Shown: piece after piece, positions 16,636 to 24,562 of the stretch
Position numbering within the stretch: position 1 is the stretch's first letter
Layout: each line of letters opens with the position of its first letter
From: Conyzicola nivalis
Lineage (GTDB): Bacteria; Actinomycetota; Actinomycetes; Actinomycetales; Microbacteriaceae
DNA: 64,000 nt
Direction: 5' to 3'
Assembly (NCBI RefSeq): GCF_014639655.1
Contig: NZ_BMGB01000001.1
Coordinates: 682,001-746,000 of the forward strand
The notes under the pieces: generated by a model
What the model was told of the DNA's origin: nothing
The model's input: the letters and a program-made list of their open reading frames with translations, nothing else
Databases searched by the model: none
Program-made: the position numbers and the translations under genes

Positions 16636-19158
16636 ATGTCGCCGCTCACCGCGTTGCCGTTGCCAGCCACACGCCCACCCTTCGTATGGGAACGGCATAT
16701 CCGAACCGCACTCGATGCAGTTGCAGCCCCCACCACCCTCGCGCGAGCCTACGTGGTCGGCAACGCGGGCTCCGGCAAGTCATCCACACTCCGCCACCTC
16801 TACCAGCTCCTCCAGGCGCGCGAACGCGATGCGCATCTGATCGGAGATGACTCAACCGGGCTCGCAGGCATCCCGCCGTCACACGTCGTCCTCGTCGACG
16901 ACTTGCACCTCCTACATCCCGAACAGATCGCCGCCGTGCTCAAGCGCGCGGAACGAGCCGATGCAGGCCTCATCGTAGCCAGCCGGCCGTGGCCGACCTC
17001 CGCGACGATCGCGGCGATCGCACACCGCCTGGAACAGACGCGCCCCGCCGTTGTCTTGGGGCACCTCTCACCTTCCGACGTGCGTGACTACCTCGCCGAC
17101 AGCAACAAGCAGCTCTCGCAACCGTGCCTCGACCACATACTCGAAGCGACCGGCGGTGTTTCCTGGCTCGTCGCCGAGGCACTGCACGCCCACGATGACC
17201 GAGACTGCGCCGGCGACACCGCCCACACCGAACTGAGGCGACACCTTCAGGAGCACATCACGCACCGACTCGAGTCGGTGAACCTCCCCCTTCGCGACGC
17301 CATCGAGAAGCTCTCGATTGCCCCGCCGGGCCCGGCCAGCGCACTCGCCGACCGCGACACGATCATGCACGGCTACGCCGAAGGCCTTCTGCTGCGCAAC
17401 GGTCAACCGGTTCCGCTCGTCCGCTGGGCCGTTCACGCCACTATGCCGATTCCGAACCTGGTACACCACGCCAACGACCTCATCGAAGGGATCGCCGACT
17501 CCGTCGCCCGCGGTGAGACCGCCTACCGAGACTGGCTCGGCCCCGTGCAAGACAAGGCAATCGGCCACGTCCTCGCCACACACGCCCACCGCCTCCTCGA
17601 TAAAGATCCTGCGCAGGCGGCCAAGCTGCTGCAGTCGGCAGTCGAATCCGGCCTTGACCCCGCACCGCTGGCCGGGATGCGGGCCCAGGCCGCCTGGGCC
17701 ACCGGCGACCTCGACTCCGCGAGCCGCATCGTCGACGAGACGGCACCGCAGGAGCCTTCCGTCGAAAACGACCGTCTCATCGACACCGCAGCAGCCATCT
17801 GGTCCACCCGCGGCATGATGGAGCAGGCGGACAAGTTCTACCGCGTGAGGAAACCGGTCTCCGCCGAGTCGCAAACGCGTGCCGCAATTGCCGCGCTGGG
17901 GGTTGGTGACGGAAGCCAGCTCAGCGACTCCGTTACCGATGAATCCCTACCCCCATCGACGCTCCAAGTTGCCATGCAACTACTGCGTCGCGGCCTCGCC
18001 ACATCCGTGGCATCCGACCAGCCCGCGGGGGCCCTCGCCGACCTTGTGCGAGCCACCGATCTCTACACCCGAACTCGAACAACCGCGGCCATTCCAGAAC
18101 TACCGGCAGTAGTCGCCGCGATCGTCGCCCTCAACCTCGGCGGCCTCGCTACGGCAGCGACCATCATCAAGGAGGCCATTCGCGGCCAGCACGGCGGCCA
18201 ATGGGGACACCGGCGACTCCTGCTGTGGCGTGCCTGGATTGCCGTACAGCAGGCGCGGCCCGCCGAAGCACGTGCAGCCCTCGATCAAGCGCAGGAACGG
18301 ACAAGCGAAAAAAGCGCACGGGATGCCCTGCTTGCGAGCGCCATCGAAGTCGCCATCGCGCGGCGCTACGACGATGCTGCCGGCCTCGAAAAAGCGTGGC
18401 AACGCACTCGCGGCACAATCCTGCGCACCGACGTCGATCTCTACGTCCTGCACCCGCTGGCAGAACTCGTCTGCTCCGCGACGCGACTCGGCGACATCGA
18501 ATGGATCAGGCCCCATTTTCACCACGCTCTCGACCTCTGCACCCGCCTGCAGGAACCGCCGCTGTGGTCGGCGCATCTGCGCTGGGCGGGGGTGCAACAG
18601 GGAATTCTCGCCGGGCGGCCGGAGCTCCTCGCCCCCCATGCAAAAGCCCTGGTCACGGCGTCTGCTCACAGCCGCGTCGCCTCGGTCATGGCGAAAGCCG
18701 GACGGGTCTGGACCTCGGTACTCGCGGGCTCCGTCGATGCCGACGCGATCGAAGCCGCAGCAACTGACCTCGCCTCTATCGGACTCATCTGGGACGCTGC
18801 CCGCCTCGCCGGCCACGGCGCAGGTCGCACCGACGACCGCAAGATTGCGGCCAGACTACTCTCCTGCGCACGCGCACTTCACCCCACAGAGACCGGACAG
18901 CGAGTCACGCCTGCGCCAGACGAGAGCACGAGCGCTCACACCGCCGCCGAAGAGGTGCTGAGCGAACGCGAGATCGAGATAGCTCAGCTCGTTCTGCAGG
19001 GAAAGACCTACGCCGCGATCGGAGAAGCGATCTACATTTCGCCCCGGACCGTCGAGCACCACATCGCCCACATCCGCCGACGCCTGGGCGCCACCTCACG
19101 TTCTGACGTGCTCGCGAAACTCCGGATCCTGATCGAGGACCACGCGACGTCCACCTAA
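16636..19158 (+). CDS. large ATPase LuxR-type regulator (IniR-like architecture)
   Basis: The 840-aa protein has an N-terminal P-loop ATPase: Walker A YVVGNAGSGKSSTLRHLY (~residue 40) and Walker B VVLVDDLHLLHP (~90), then a long helical, TPR-like middle region. It ends in a LuxR/GerE helix-turn-helix, LSEREIEIAQLVLQGKTYAA...ISPRTVEHHIAHIRRRLGA (~residues 775-830). This is the LAL/MalT-like layout also found in IniR, the activator of mycobacterial iniBAC. GAAGGA stands six bases before the ATG. Its likely targets are the two iniB-like genes, each with a similar palindrome upstream. Confidence 0.88.
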   Translation: MSPLTALPLPATRPPFVWERHIRTALDAVAAPTTLARAYVVGNAGSGKSSTLRHLYQLLQARERDAHLIGDDSTGLAGIPPSHVVLVDDLHLLHPEQIAAVLKRAERADAGLIVASRPWPTSATIAAIAHRLEQTRPAVVLGHLSPSDVRDYLADSNKQLSQPCLDHILEATGGVSWLVAEALHAHDDRDCAGDTAHTELRRHLQEHITHRLESVNLPLRDAIEKLSIAPPGPASALADRDTIMHGYAEGLLLRNGQPVPLVRWAVHATMPIPNLVHHANDLIEGIADSVARGETAYRDWLGPVQDKAIGHVLATHAHRLLDKDPAQAAKLLQSAVESGLDPAPLAGMRAQAAWATGDLDSASRIVDETAPQEPSVENDRLIDTAAAIWSTRGMMEQADKFYRVRKPVSAESQTRAAIAALGVGDGSQLSDSVTDESLPPSTLQVAMQLLRRGLATSVASDQPAGALADLVRATDLYTRTRTTAAIPELPAVVAAIVALNLGGLATAATIIKEAIRGQHGGQWGHRRLLLWRAWIAVQQARPAEARAALDQAQERTSEKSARDALLASAIEVAIARRYDDAAGLEKAWQRTRGTILRTDVDLYVLHPLAELVCSATRLGDIEWIRPHFHHALDLCTRLQEPPLWSAHLRWAGVQQGILAGRPELLAPHAKALVTASAHSRVASVMAKAGRVWTSVLAGSVDADAIEAAATDLASIGLIWDAARLAGHGAGRTDDRKIAARLLSCARALHPTETGQRVTPAPDESTSAHTAAEEVLSEREIEIAQLVLQGKTYAAIGEAIYISPRTVEHHIAHIRRRLGATSRSDVLAKLRILIEDHATST

Positions 19159-19206
19159 GCGGCTTTCCCGGGGCGACGCGCGGAGACAGCCCCGTAGGCC
19201 CCCTCC

Positions 19207-19234
19207 CCAGCATCGGGGTCATCCCCGATGCTGG
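19207..19234. promoter_or_regulatory. 12-bp perfect palindrome: candidate regulator operator (site 1)
   Basis: CCAGCATCGGGG / CCCCGATGCTGG around TCAT, 101 bases before the iniB-like start at 19336. It could be a terminator for the LuxR gene, but it has no T-tract and its core resembles a site upstream of the (SDN)n gene. A TAGCAT -10 candidate lies at 19252-19257, which would put the palindrome centre near -44, the usual LuxR-activator position. Confidence 0.5.
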
Positions 19235-19335
19235 TGCGGGACCGCGAGCAATAGCATCCGACGTGAGACCCGGCCGCTGCGGAGCGACAGAGTTCCGATG
19301 CTTCGAACACCTTTATGGAAATGAGAAGTCACATA

Positions 19336-20160
19336 ATGAATTCACCCGTCGCTACCATCGCTGACGCACTGATTGCATTCATACTGAGTCTCCTGCGCGA
19401 CCCGGACGCCGCAGAAAAATTCACCAACGACCCCCAAGGCGCCATGGCAGAAAACGGCGTACAGGGCGCGAGCTTGGCCGACGTGCGCGACGTCAAACCG
19501 GTCATCTTCGACAACCCTCAGGTTGAACCGAAACCGCCCACCCCCTCGGCGCCGGCTTCCGCGGCGGAGCCCGATGAGGTGGTGGTCGAGATCGTGAGAA
19601 TCATGAACCAGTTCACGACCGTAGACGCGAACCACCTGACGACCGTCGACGCCCGATCGACTATCGTCGACCAGTCCGTGAACCAAAACATCTGGACGGA
19701 GGGTGGTGACGTCACCCAACTCTTCGATCAAGAAGCTGTCATCGCGGCCGGCGACGACGCCGTCGCAGCCGGAAACGACGCGAGCACGATCGATCAAGAC
19801 CTCGACCTGACAGTCGGCGACGTCACCGTCGGCAACGACACCTATAACGACAGCTTCACCGACGCTGACATCGCCGTCAGCGCTCCTCAGCCAGACGCGC
19901 CAGACGCCCCAGAACAGACAGACTCGCCAGAACAGACGGACGCCGTGCAACAAGCACCAGGCGCGGAGCCCGAGGCGCAGCCTGCGCCGGAAGCAGCCGA
20001 GCCGCCTGTACTCGAAGCGCCGCAGACGCCGGCATCTCTGCCAGAGCCAGCCGACAATCTGGAGTCCGATTTGACGACCGTTTCCGGCGACAGCTACGAC
20101 CCGGGCACCGCTACTCTTCCCGACGAACAGATCGCCATCGACGATCCTGTCGACGAGTAA
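19336..20160 (+). CDS. IniB N-terminal-domain protein
   Basis: The 274-aa protein begins ADALIAFILSLLRDPDAAEKF, close to the start of mycobacterial IniB, and continues with the acidic DPQGAMAENGVQGASLADV (domain ~residues 5-60). The middle holds DARSTIVDQSVNQNI and DDAVAAGNDAS, followed by VGDVTVGN, a module shared with the (SDN)n protein at 24563. The C-terminal ~95 residues are Pro/Ala/Glu/Gln-rich and disordered. There is no signal peptide. The ATG at 19336 is preferred because the domain starts right after it; ATGs at 19315 and 19321 are in frame. Function unknown: IniB-family proteins are induced by cell-wall stress in mycobacteria. Confidence 0.82.
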   Translation: MNSPVATIADALIAFILSLLRDPDAAEKFTNDPQGAMAENGVQGASLADVRDVKPVIFDNPQVEPKPPTPSAPASAAEPDEVVVEIVRIMNQFTTVDANHLTTVDARSTIVDQSVNQNIWTEGGDVTQLFDQEAVIAAGDDAVAAGNDASTIDQDLDLTVGDVTVGNDTYNDSFTDADIAVSAPQPDAPDAPEQTDSPEQTDAVQQAPGAEPEAQPAPEAAEPPVLEAPQTPASLPEPADNLESDLTTVSGDSYDPGTATLPDEQIAIDDPVDE

Positions 20161-20172
20161 CGCGCTGCGCCC

Positions 20173-20868
20173 GTGACCGAGACCTCGAGCGGAACGCCCG
20201 CTGTACCCGAGCCTGCCGGTGACGCGCTCACGAGAAGCGTGTCACCCGCAGTGTCCCGTGCCCGAACCGTGAGGTCGGCGGGAACGGCTGATCCGGAACC
20301 GACCCACGAGGCTCCCGCGCGACCCTCGCTGGTCAGCGATAACGCCCCGCCCGTGCTGGTCAAGAAGATCGCCCCCTTCTCCGTGCGGCTGAGTCAGTTC
20401 TTCTGGGTCGCCAGCATCGCGGTCGGGGTCTTCACCCTCGTCTACTACTTCGTCATCCGCGAAGATCTGTTGCCGCTGGTTGCTGATCGAGCGCGGCAGG
20501 TCAGTGCGGGTCGTCCCGACTCGGTCTACGACTCCGCGAGCGACATCATCTTCTGGACCACCTTCGCGGTGCTCGCCGGCACGGTGTTCCTCCAGATCGT
20601 ATTTCTCGTGTCGTTTATGAGTCGGCGCCCCCGAATCCGGTGGTGGCAGCTGGCGACACTCGCTCTGCTCGGCGCCGTCGTCGCACTAGCGCCGGAATGG
20701 ATTGCGCTCGGCGAACCGGGCGCGCCAATTCAACCGCTCCTTGCGGCGCAGGTGACGGCGGGGCTCGTTGCGCTGCTCCTCAGCGTCTGGCCCGGGGCTC
20801 TCCGATGGTCCGCTCGGCAACACGACGTCCGCCGGGGATCGGAGAGCACGGGCGGCTCCGATTTCTGA
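20173..20868 (+). CDS. four-helix membrane protein of the iniB-like locus
   Basis: The 231-aa protein has an N-terminal ~65-residue polar, Pro/Ala-rich stretch and about four membrane helices (near FFWVASIAVGVFTLVYYFVI, IIFWTTFAVLAGTVFLQIVF, LATLALLGAVVALAPEW and LAAQVTAGLVALLLSVW). It matches no family I recognise. It lies 12 bases after the iniB-like stop with no clear Shine-Dalgarno, so it is probably translated by reinitiation. The last 183 bases are antisense to the iniC-like 3' end. Confidence 0.65.
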   Translation: MTETSSGTPAVPEPAGDALTRSVSPAVSRARTVRSAGTADPEPTHEAPARPSLVSDNAPPVLVKKIAPFSVRLSQFFWVASIAVGVFTLVYYFVIREDLLPLVADRARQVSAGRPDSVYDSASDIIFWTTFAVLAGTVFLQIVFLVSFMSRRPRIRWWQLATLALLGAVVALAPEWIALGEPGAPIQPLLAAQVTAGLVALLLSVWPGALRWSARQHDVRRGSESTGGSDF

Positions 20869-22314
20869 CGCAATACCGTCGAGGCTTCGGATGACGACCT
20901 GGCAGATCATCCGTACCTCGCGGTCCGCCATCGGAGAAGCGGCCAAGCGCCGCCAGTGGGATAGCGCCTCGAATGTTCGCTCCCCCACCTCGTGCGCCTC
21001 TGCCTCCCCTGCAAGGCCGAGCCTCTTCTGAGGTGTGACCCCACCCGCGCCCAAGAGCATCTGCGCGGCGGCGGCATCTGCCGGGGACAATGGCAGCGCG
21101 TCTGCCCGGGCACGAGCGAGCAGCTCCAGCTCGCGAAACGCGTGCGCACGGCACACAATCGCTTCGATACCGCCGTGGATGCTGCGAGCTTCGGGCCGCG
21201 GACGATTGCGCAGCAACCACTCCAGCTGCACGACGATGCCCCGCGCCTTGAGGGCGGCCGAACGTAGAACGAACTGATCCCGCACGAAGTCCTCGAGATC
21301 GAGCAGCCCGCTCTGCTGGACAAGCGCAGTCGAGAGTTCGGAGGAGCTCGTCGCTCCACCGCGGACGAGTGCCGTCGCCAGACGGATACCGTACATGCCG
21401 AACCGGTCCAGCAGGGACGTCCGTATCGCCGCACTCACCGGCGTCAGACCGGTGGGCCTCATGAACCGGTCGGCTGAGAGGAGGAGACGCTCCCGTGCGA
21501 CGCGGTCGAGGCGGGCGAGTTCGCGGAGTGCGATGAATTCGCTTTCCCGCAGGGTGCGGGCGCCCTCGGCGACCAGCCCGGCAATGGGAATCACCCCCAG
21601 CACAAGTGAAGCGAGATCACCGTGGCGTTCGTAGCGTTGCGCCACCTTCCGCGCCGACAGGAGTGAGTCGATGCGACCCGACCCGATCTCATCGGCCCGC
21701 GATAGCACACCCACTGCCGAAACCGTCTGGGCTGCTCCGGGAGCGCTGTCTCGGAACGCTTCCAGAAATCGCACATCCGCCGCATGGAGGTGCCGCATGA
21801 GGTAGACGACGGCATCCGCTGCCGACGGCGACTCGTCAGGCGTGAGGTACCGAGCAGCGCGCGCTGACGTGCTCTCGGAGAGCGACGCGATGCCCGGCGT
21901 ATCGACGAGGGTCAGGGAACGCAGCGACTCCAAGGGCCACGCAACGTCGATCCACTCGATCTCCTCGGCCGACATGCCGCCCAGGGCGAAGACCAACCGA
22001 CCACCATCACGCCGGATCGGCATGCGCTGTGGTGCGCTGTCCCGGGGATGGATGGTGATTTCCGGCGTCGCCGAATAGCGGTACACGGTTACGACTCGTG
22101 TGCATTCCCCCGTGTCCGTCGGCGCGATCTGTTCACCCAGAAAGGCATTGAGCAATGTCGACTTGCCCGCCTTCACGATCCCCGCCACGGCGAGGCGCAA
22201 CGGCTCACGAAGCCGGGCCTCAAGCTGGTCGAGGAATGTTTCCGCGATCGGATCATCGGCGTACGCCGTGCGCGCCTGACTGAGCAGTTTTTCGGCATCA
22301 GCCACGAATGTCAC
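20686..22314 (-). CDS. IniC-like dynamin-family GTPase
   Basis: The 542-aa GTPase shows G1 AGIVKAGKSTLLNAFLGEQIA with the IniC-typical PTDTGECTRVVTVYRY (G2), G3 LVDTPGIASL and a G4-like SRAD in place of N/TKxD. The rest is helical. Its GTG start overlaps the stop of the iniA-like gene (GTGA), so the two GTPases are translationally coupled and probably work as a hetero-oligomer on membranes, as in mycobacterial IniA/IniC. The last ~61 residues are basic and overlap the convergent membrane-protein gene; IniC is shorter (~490 aa), so this tail may be extra. Confidence 0.87.
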   Translation of the reverse strand: MTFVADAEKLLSQARTAYADDPIAETFLDQLEARLREPLRLAVAGIVKAGKSTLLNAFLGEQIAPTDTGECTRVVTVYRYSATPEITIHPRDSAPQRMPIRRDGGRLVFALGGMSAEEIEWIDVAWPLESLRSLTLVDTPGIASLSESTSARAARYLTPDESPSAADAVVYLMRHLHAADVRFLEAFRDSAPGAAQTVSAVGVLSRADEIGSGRIDSLLSARKVAQRYERHGDLASLVLGVIPIAGLVAEGARTLRESEFIALRELARLDRVARERLLLSADRFMRPTGLTPVSAAIRTSLLDRFGMYGIRLATALVRGGATSSSELSTALVQQSGLLDLEDFVRDQFVLRSAALKARGIVVQLEWLLRNRPRPEARSIHGGIEAIVCRAHAFRELELLARARADALPLSPADAAAAQMLLGAGGVTPQKRLGLAGEAEAHEVGERTFEALSHWRRLAASPMADREVRMICQVVIRSLDGIASEIGAARALRSPADVVLPSGPSESPGPDAEEQRNEPRRHLRRKERLNWRARFAERNPFRR

Positions 22315-24266
22315 GACGCGCTCCGCACAGCAGGGGCTGAATCCACCATCGATTCGGATGCTGGTGCGGCTGTCAGCTCGGGGAGGGGCGGCACTGCCTC
22401 ACGCAACTTCTCGAGCTGCGCGAGCTTGGCACGCAGCTCCGCAACCCGCTCATCCCGCCGGGACGTGTACGAGCCTGCCGCCTGCTTCGCCGCCAGCAAC
22501 GCGTCCGACAGCGACCGGTGCAGTTCCTCTGCAATTCCGCCGAAGTGGTCGCGTGAGATCCGCTGCACCAACCGCAAACGATCCCTCAACTGCTTCCCTA
22601 CCTGGAAGATGACCTCGTCGATGTATCGGCGCACGTGGGTCTTTGCCTCCTGCTGCCGCCGATGGAGGCGCGTCTGCATGTCCTCCCGGTACGCGCGGCG
22701 GCCCACGAAGACCCCGGCGAGCAGCGACAGCGGATTGATCAGCGCCAGCCCGATGAGTCCGGTCGCGAGCCCCACCATGAGCACCCCGCCGTACGAGCCA
22801 CGGACCCCGATGAAGATCTTCTCCCCCGCACCCAGCCTCCCCGAATCCAGGTACGAAAGCTCCTCGACAGGGTCGAGCACCCCGTCGGTACTGCCCACGT
22901 GGATTGCGGGAATGCCGGTTTCCCCCTCGCTGAAAAGACCTGCGACCTCCTCCGACAGCCACCTCGATCGCTCATCCGTCCACACGAACGTCTCGGCCAC
23001 GGCCGCGGCGACGCGCTGCTCCAACCAGTCGGTAATCTGATCCCAGATCGGACCCGGGTCACCCTCGTCGATTGCTCGTTCCGCCTCCCGTTGTACCTTG
23101 CGCAATCGATCTCGGAGATCGTGCTCCATGTCGGCGATGAGATCAGCGATCCCGTCGGTCAGGTGCACCTGCCAGCGAGCTGAGCGCCCCCGGAACTCAT
23201 CTGCGCGGGCCTTCGCCTCCTCCAATTGCGCGATCATCCGGGGAGTATCCTCCGGGTTCTCCAGCGCGTTCAACTCGATGCGCAGCGACAACATCAGCTG
23301 CTCGACAACCGAGGTGAGATCGTGAACGGCGCTGCGTTCATGGATGACCTCGGCGCGACCCAACACCTCCCGCCGGAGGTGGGCGACAAGCGCTGGGAAT
23401 CCTGACTCGTCATTGAGTTCGTGATCCTGCAGGTCGGCGGCCAGCAACCTGAGGTCGCTGGAAACGGAGAAGAGCGGTACCTCGCCCACGTCAATGAGGT
23501 GGTTCCGGTCGATGCGTTCGACCTCACGCCACTGCGGGTACAGATCAGTTTTCGCCAGTACCGCCGCAACGTTCGGCGACAGTCGCATGGCGTGCCGTAG
23601 GAACTGGACTTCGGGTTCCGTGTATTCCTGAGATGCATCCGACACCAGCAAGACGGCGTGCGCGGAGGACAGAGCAGCAAGCGTAGCCAGTGAGTTGGTC
23701 GATTCGAGGCCACCGACACCGGGCGAATCCACGAGGTTCAAACCGCCACGCAGGATTTCCCGCGGGAGAAACACTTCCGCAGAGAGCACCTGCCGCTGGT
23801 TGTTCGGATTTCCGCGCTCCGACACATACGTCGAAACCTCGTCCAGCGGGATAGGACGCCGCGTGAAGCGAGGCGTGGATGTGGTCGAGTCGGGTGCCTC
23901 CACGGTTATCCACGCCGACGGCGTGTCGGCGTATCCGACCATCGTGGGCACGCTCGTGGCGACATCGTCATCGACGGGACACGCCGGCGCGTTGATCAGG
24001 GCATTGATGAGCTTGCTCTTGCCCTGCTTGAACTGCCCGACAACGATCACCCGCACACCCGGGTCGCGCAGGCGGACCGACGTCTCCTCCAGGCGCCGCG
24101 CAAGATCTGTGCGGCCGCTCACCTTCACGATCGCGTTGACGTCGTGCAGTGTCTTCACGAGTGAAACCGCGTCCCGCGAACGCTGCGTCGCCGACGCGGC
24201 TTCCCACAGCGGCGGCTGCCCGGCCAGAGCCATGTATGTCTCATCCGTACCTGCAGCTTCGTTCAC
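22311..24266 (-). CDS. IniA-like dynamin-family GTPase
   Basis: The 651-aa protein has a dynamin-type GTPase domain: G1 VVGQFKQGKSKLINALI, PVDDDVATSVPTMV, G3 LVDSPGVGGL and G4 AKTDLYP. A long helical stalk follows, with a hydrophobic hairpin near residues 490-520 (GVLMVGLATGLIGLALINP) that would insert in membrane, and a C-terminal coiled coil. Mycobacterial IniA has the same plan and causes membrane fission in vitro. The GTG start has GGGAG five bases upstream. It is coupled to the iniC-like gene, and both lie downstream of the (SDN)n gene. Confidence 0.9.
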   Translation of the reverse strand: MNEAAGTDETYMALAGQPPLWEAASATQRSRDAVSLVKTLHDVNAIVKVSGRTDLARRLEETSVRLRDPGVRVIVVGQFKQGKSKLINALINAPACPVDDDVATSVPTMVGYADTPSAWITVEAPDSTTSTPRFTRRPIPLDEVSTYVSERGNPNNQRQVLSAEVFLPREILRGGLNLVDSPGVGGLESTNSLATLAALSSAHAVLLVSDASQEYTEPEVQFLRHAMRLSPNVAAVLAKTDLYPQWREVERIDRNHLIDVGEVPLFSVSSDLRLLAADLQDHELNDESGFPALVAHLRREVLGRAEVIHERSAVHDLTSVVEQLMLSLRIELNALENPEDTPRMIAQLEEAKARADEFRGRSARWQVHLTDGIADLIADMEHDLRDRLRKVQREAERAIDEGDPGPIWDQITDWLEQRVAAAVAETFVWTDERSRWLSEEVAGLFSEGETGIPAIHVGSTDGVLDPVEELSYLDSGRLGAGEKIFIGVRGSYGGVLMVGLATGLIGLALINPLSLLAGVFVGRRAYREDMQTRLHRRQQEAKTHVRRYIDEVIFQVGKQLRDRLRLVQRISRDHFGGIAEELHRSLSDALLAAKQAAGSYTSRRDERVAELRAKLAQLEKLREAVPPLPELTAAPASESMVDSAPAVRSAS

Positions 24267-24277
24267 GTGAACTCCCG

Positions 24278-24478
24278 TCAGAGAAAAAGGTCGAGGCCGA
24301 GCGGTGCGGCCTCGAGACCCGGTTCGTTTGTCTCGTTGCCCCAGAGCACCGCGGTGTCAAGGTCCCATTCGGATGCATCGACGTTCGTGAGTTCGTCGGT
24401 GAACAGATTCACGTCGGACACGTCGGAGGCTCGGTCTGCGGGTGGGTCCGTCAGCCACCCTGGCCCGTCGCTTGTCAT
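24278..24478 (-). CDS. 66-aa acidic protein of the iniBAC-like operon
   Basis: The small acidic protein (TDELTNVDASEWDLDTAVLW, ending LGLDLFL) lies between the (SDN)n gene and the iniA-like gene. The ATG at 24478 has GGGGG eight bases upstream; a GTG at 24487 is in frame. It matches no family I know. Position and acidity suggest a small partner of the GTPases or repeat protein. Confidence 0.5.
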   Translation of the reverse strand: MTSDGPGWLTDPPADRASDVSDVNLFTDELTNVDASEWDLDTAVLWGNETNEPGLEAAPLGLDLFL

Positions 24479-24514
24479 GACCTTCACCCCCGTTGATTCT
24501 GTTCGACCCTATGT

Positions 24515-24551
24515 GTGTGCCCGGCCGCCCAGAATGGACGGCCGGGCACAC
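24515..24551 (-). terminator. 13-bp hairpin between the (SDN)n gene and the downstream operon
   Basis: Perfect arms GTGTGCCCGGCCG / CGGCCGGGCACAC with an 11-base loop, 11 bases after the stop of the (SDN)n gene. There is no T-tract on the minus strand, so it may be a partial terminator or mRNA stabiliser that lowers GTPase expression relative to the repeat protein. Confidence 0.6.
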
Positions 24552-24562
24552 GCGGATCCGAC

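Noticed and set aside
19207-19234. Intrinsic terminator of the LuxR gene
   Set aside because: No T-tract, and similarity to the palindrome before the (SDN)n gene favours an operator; both roles cannot be excluded.
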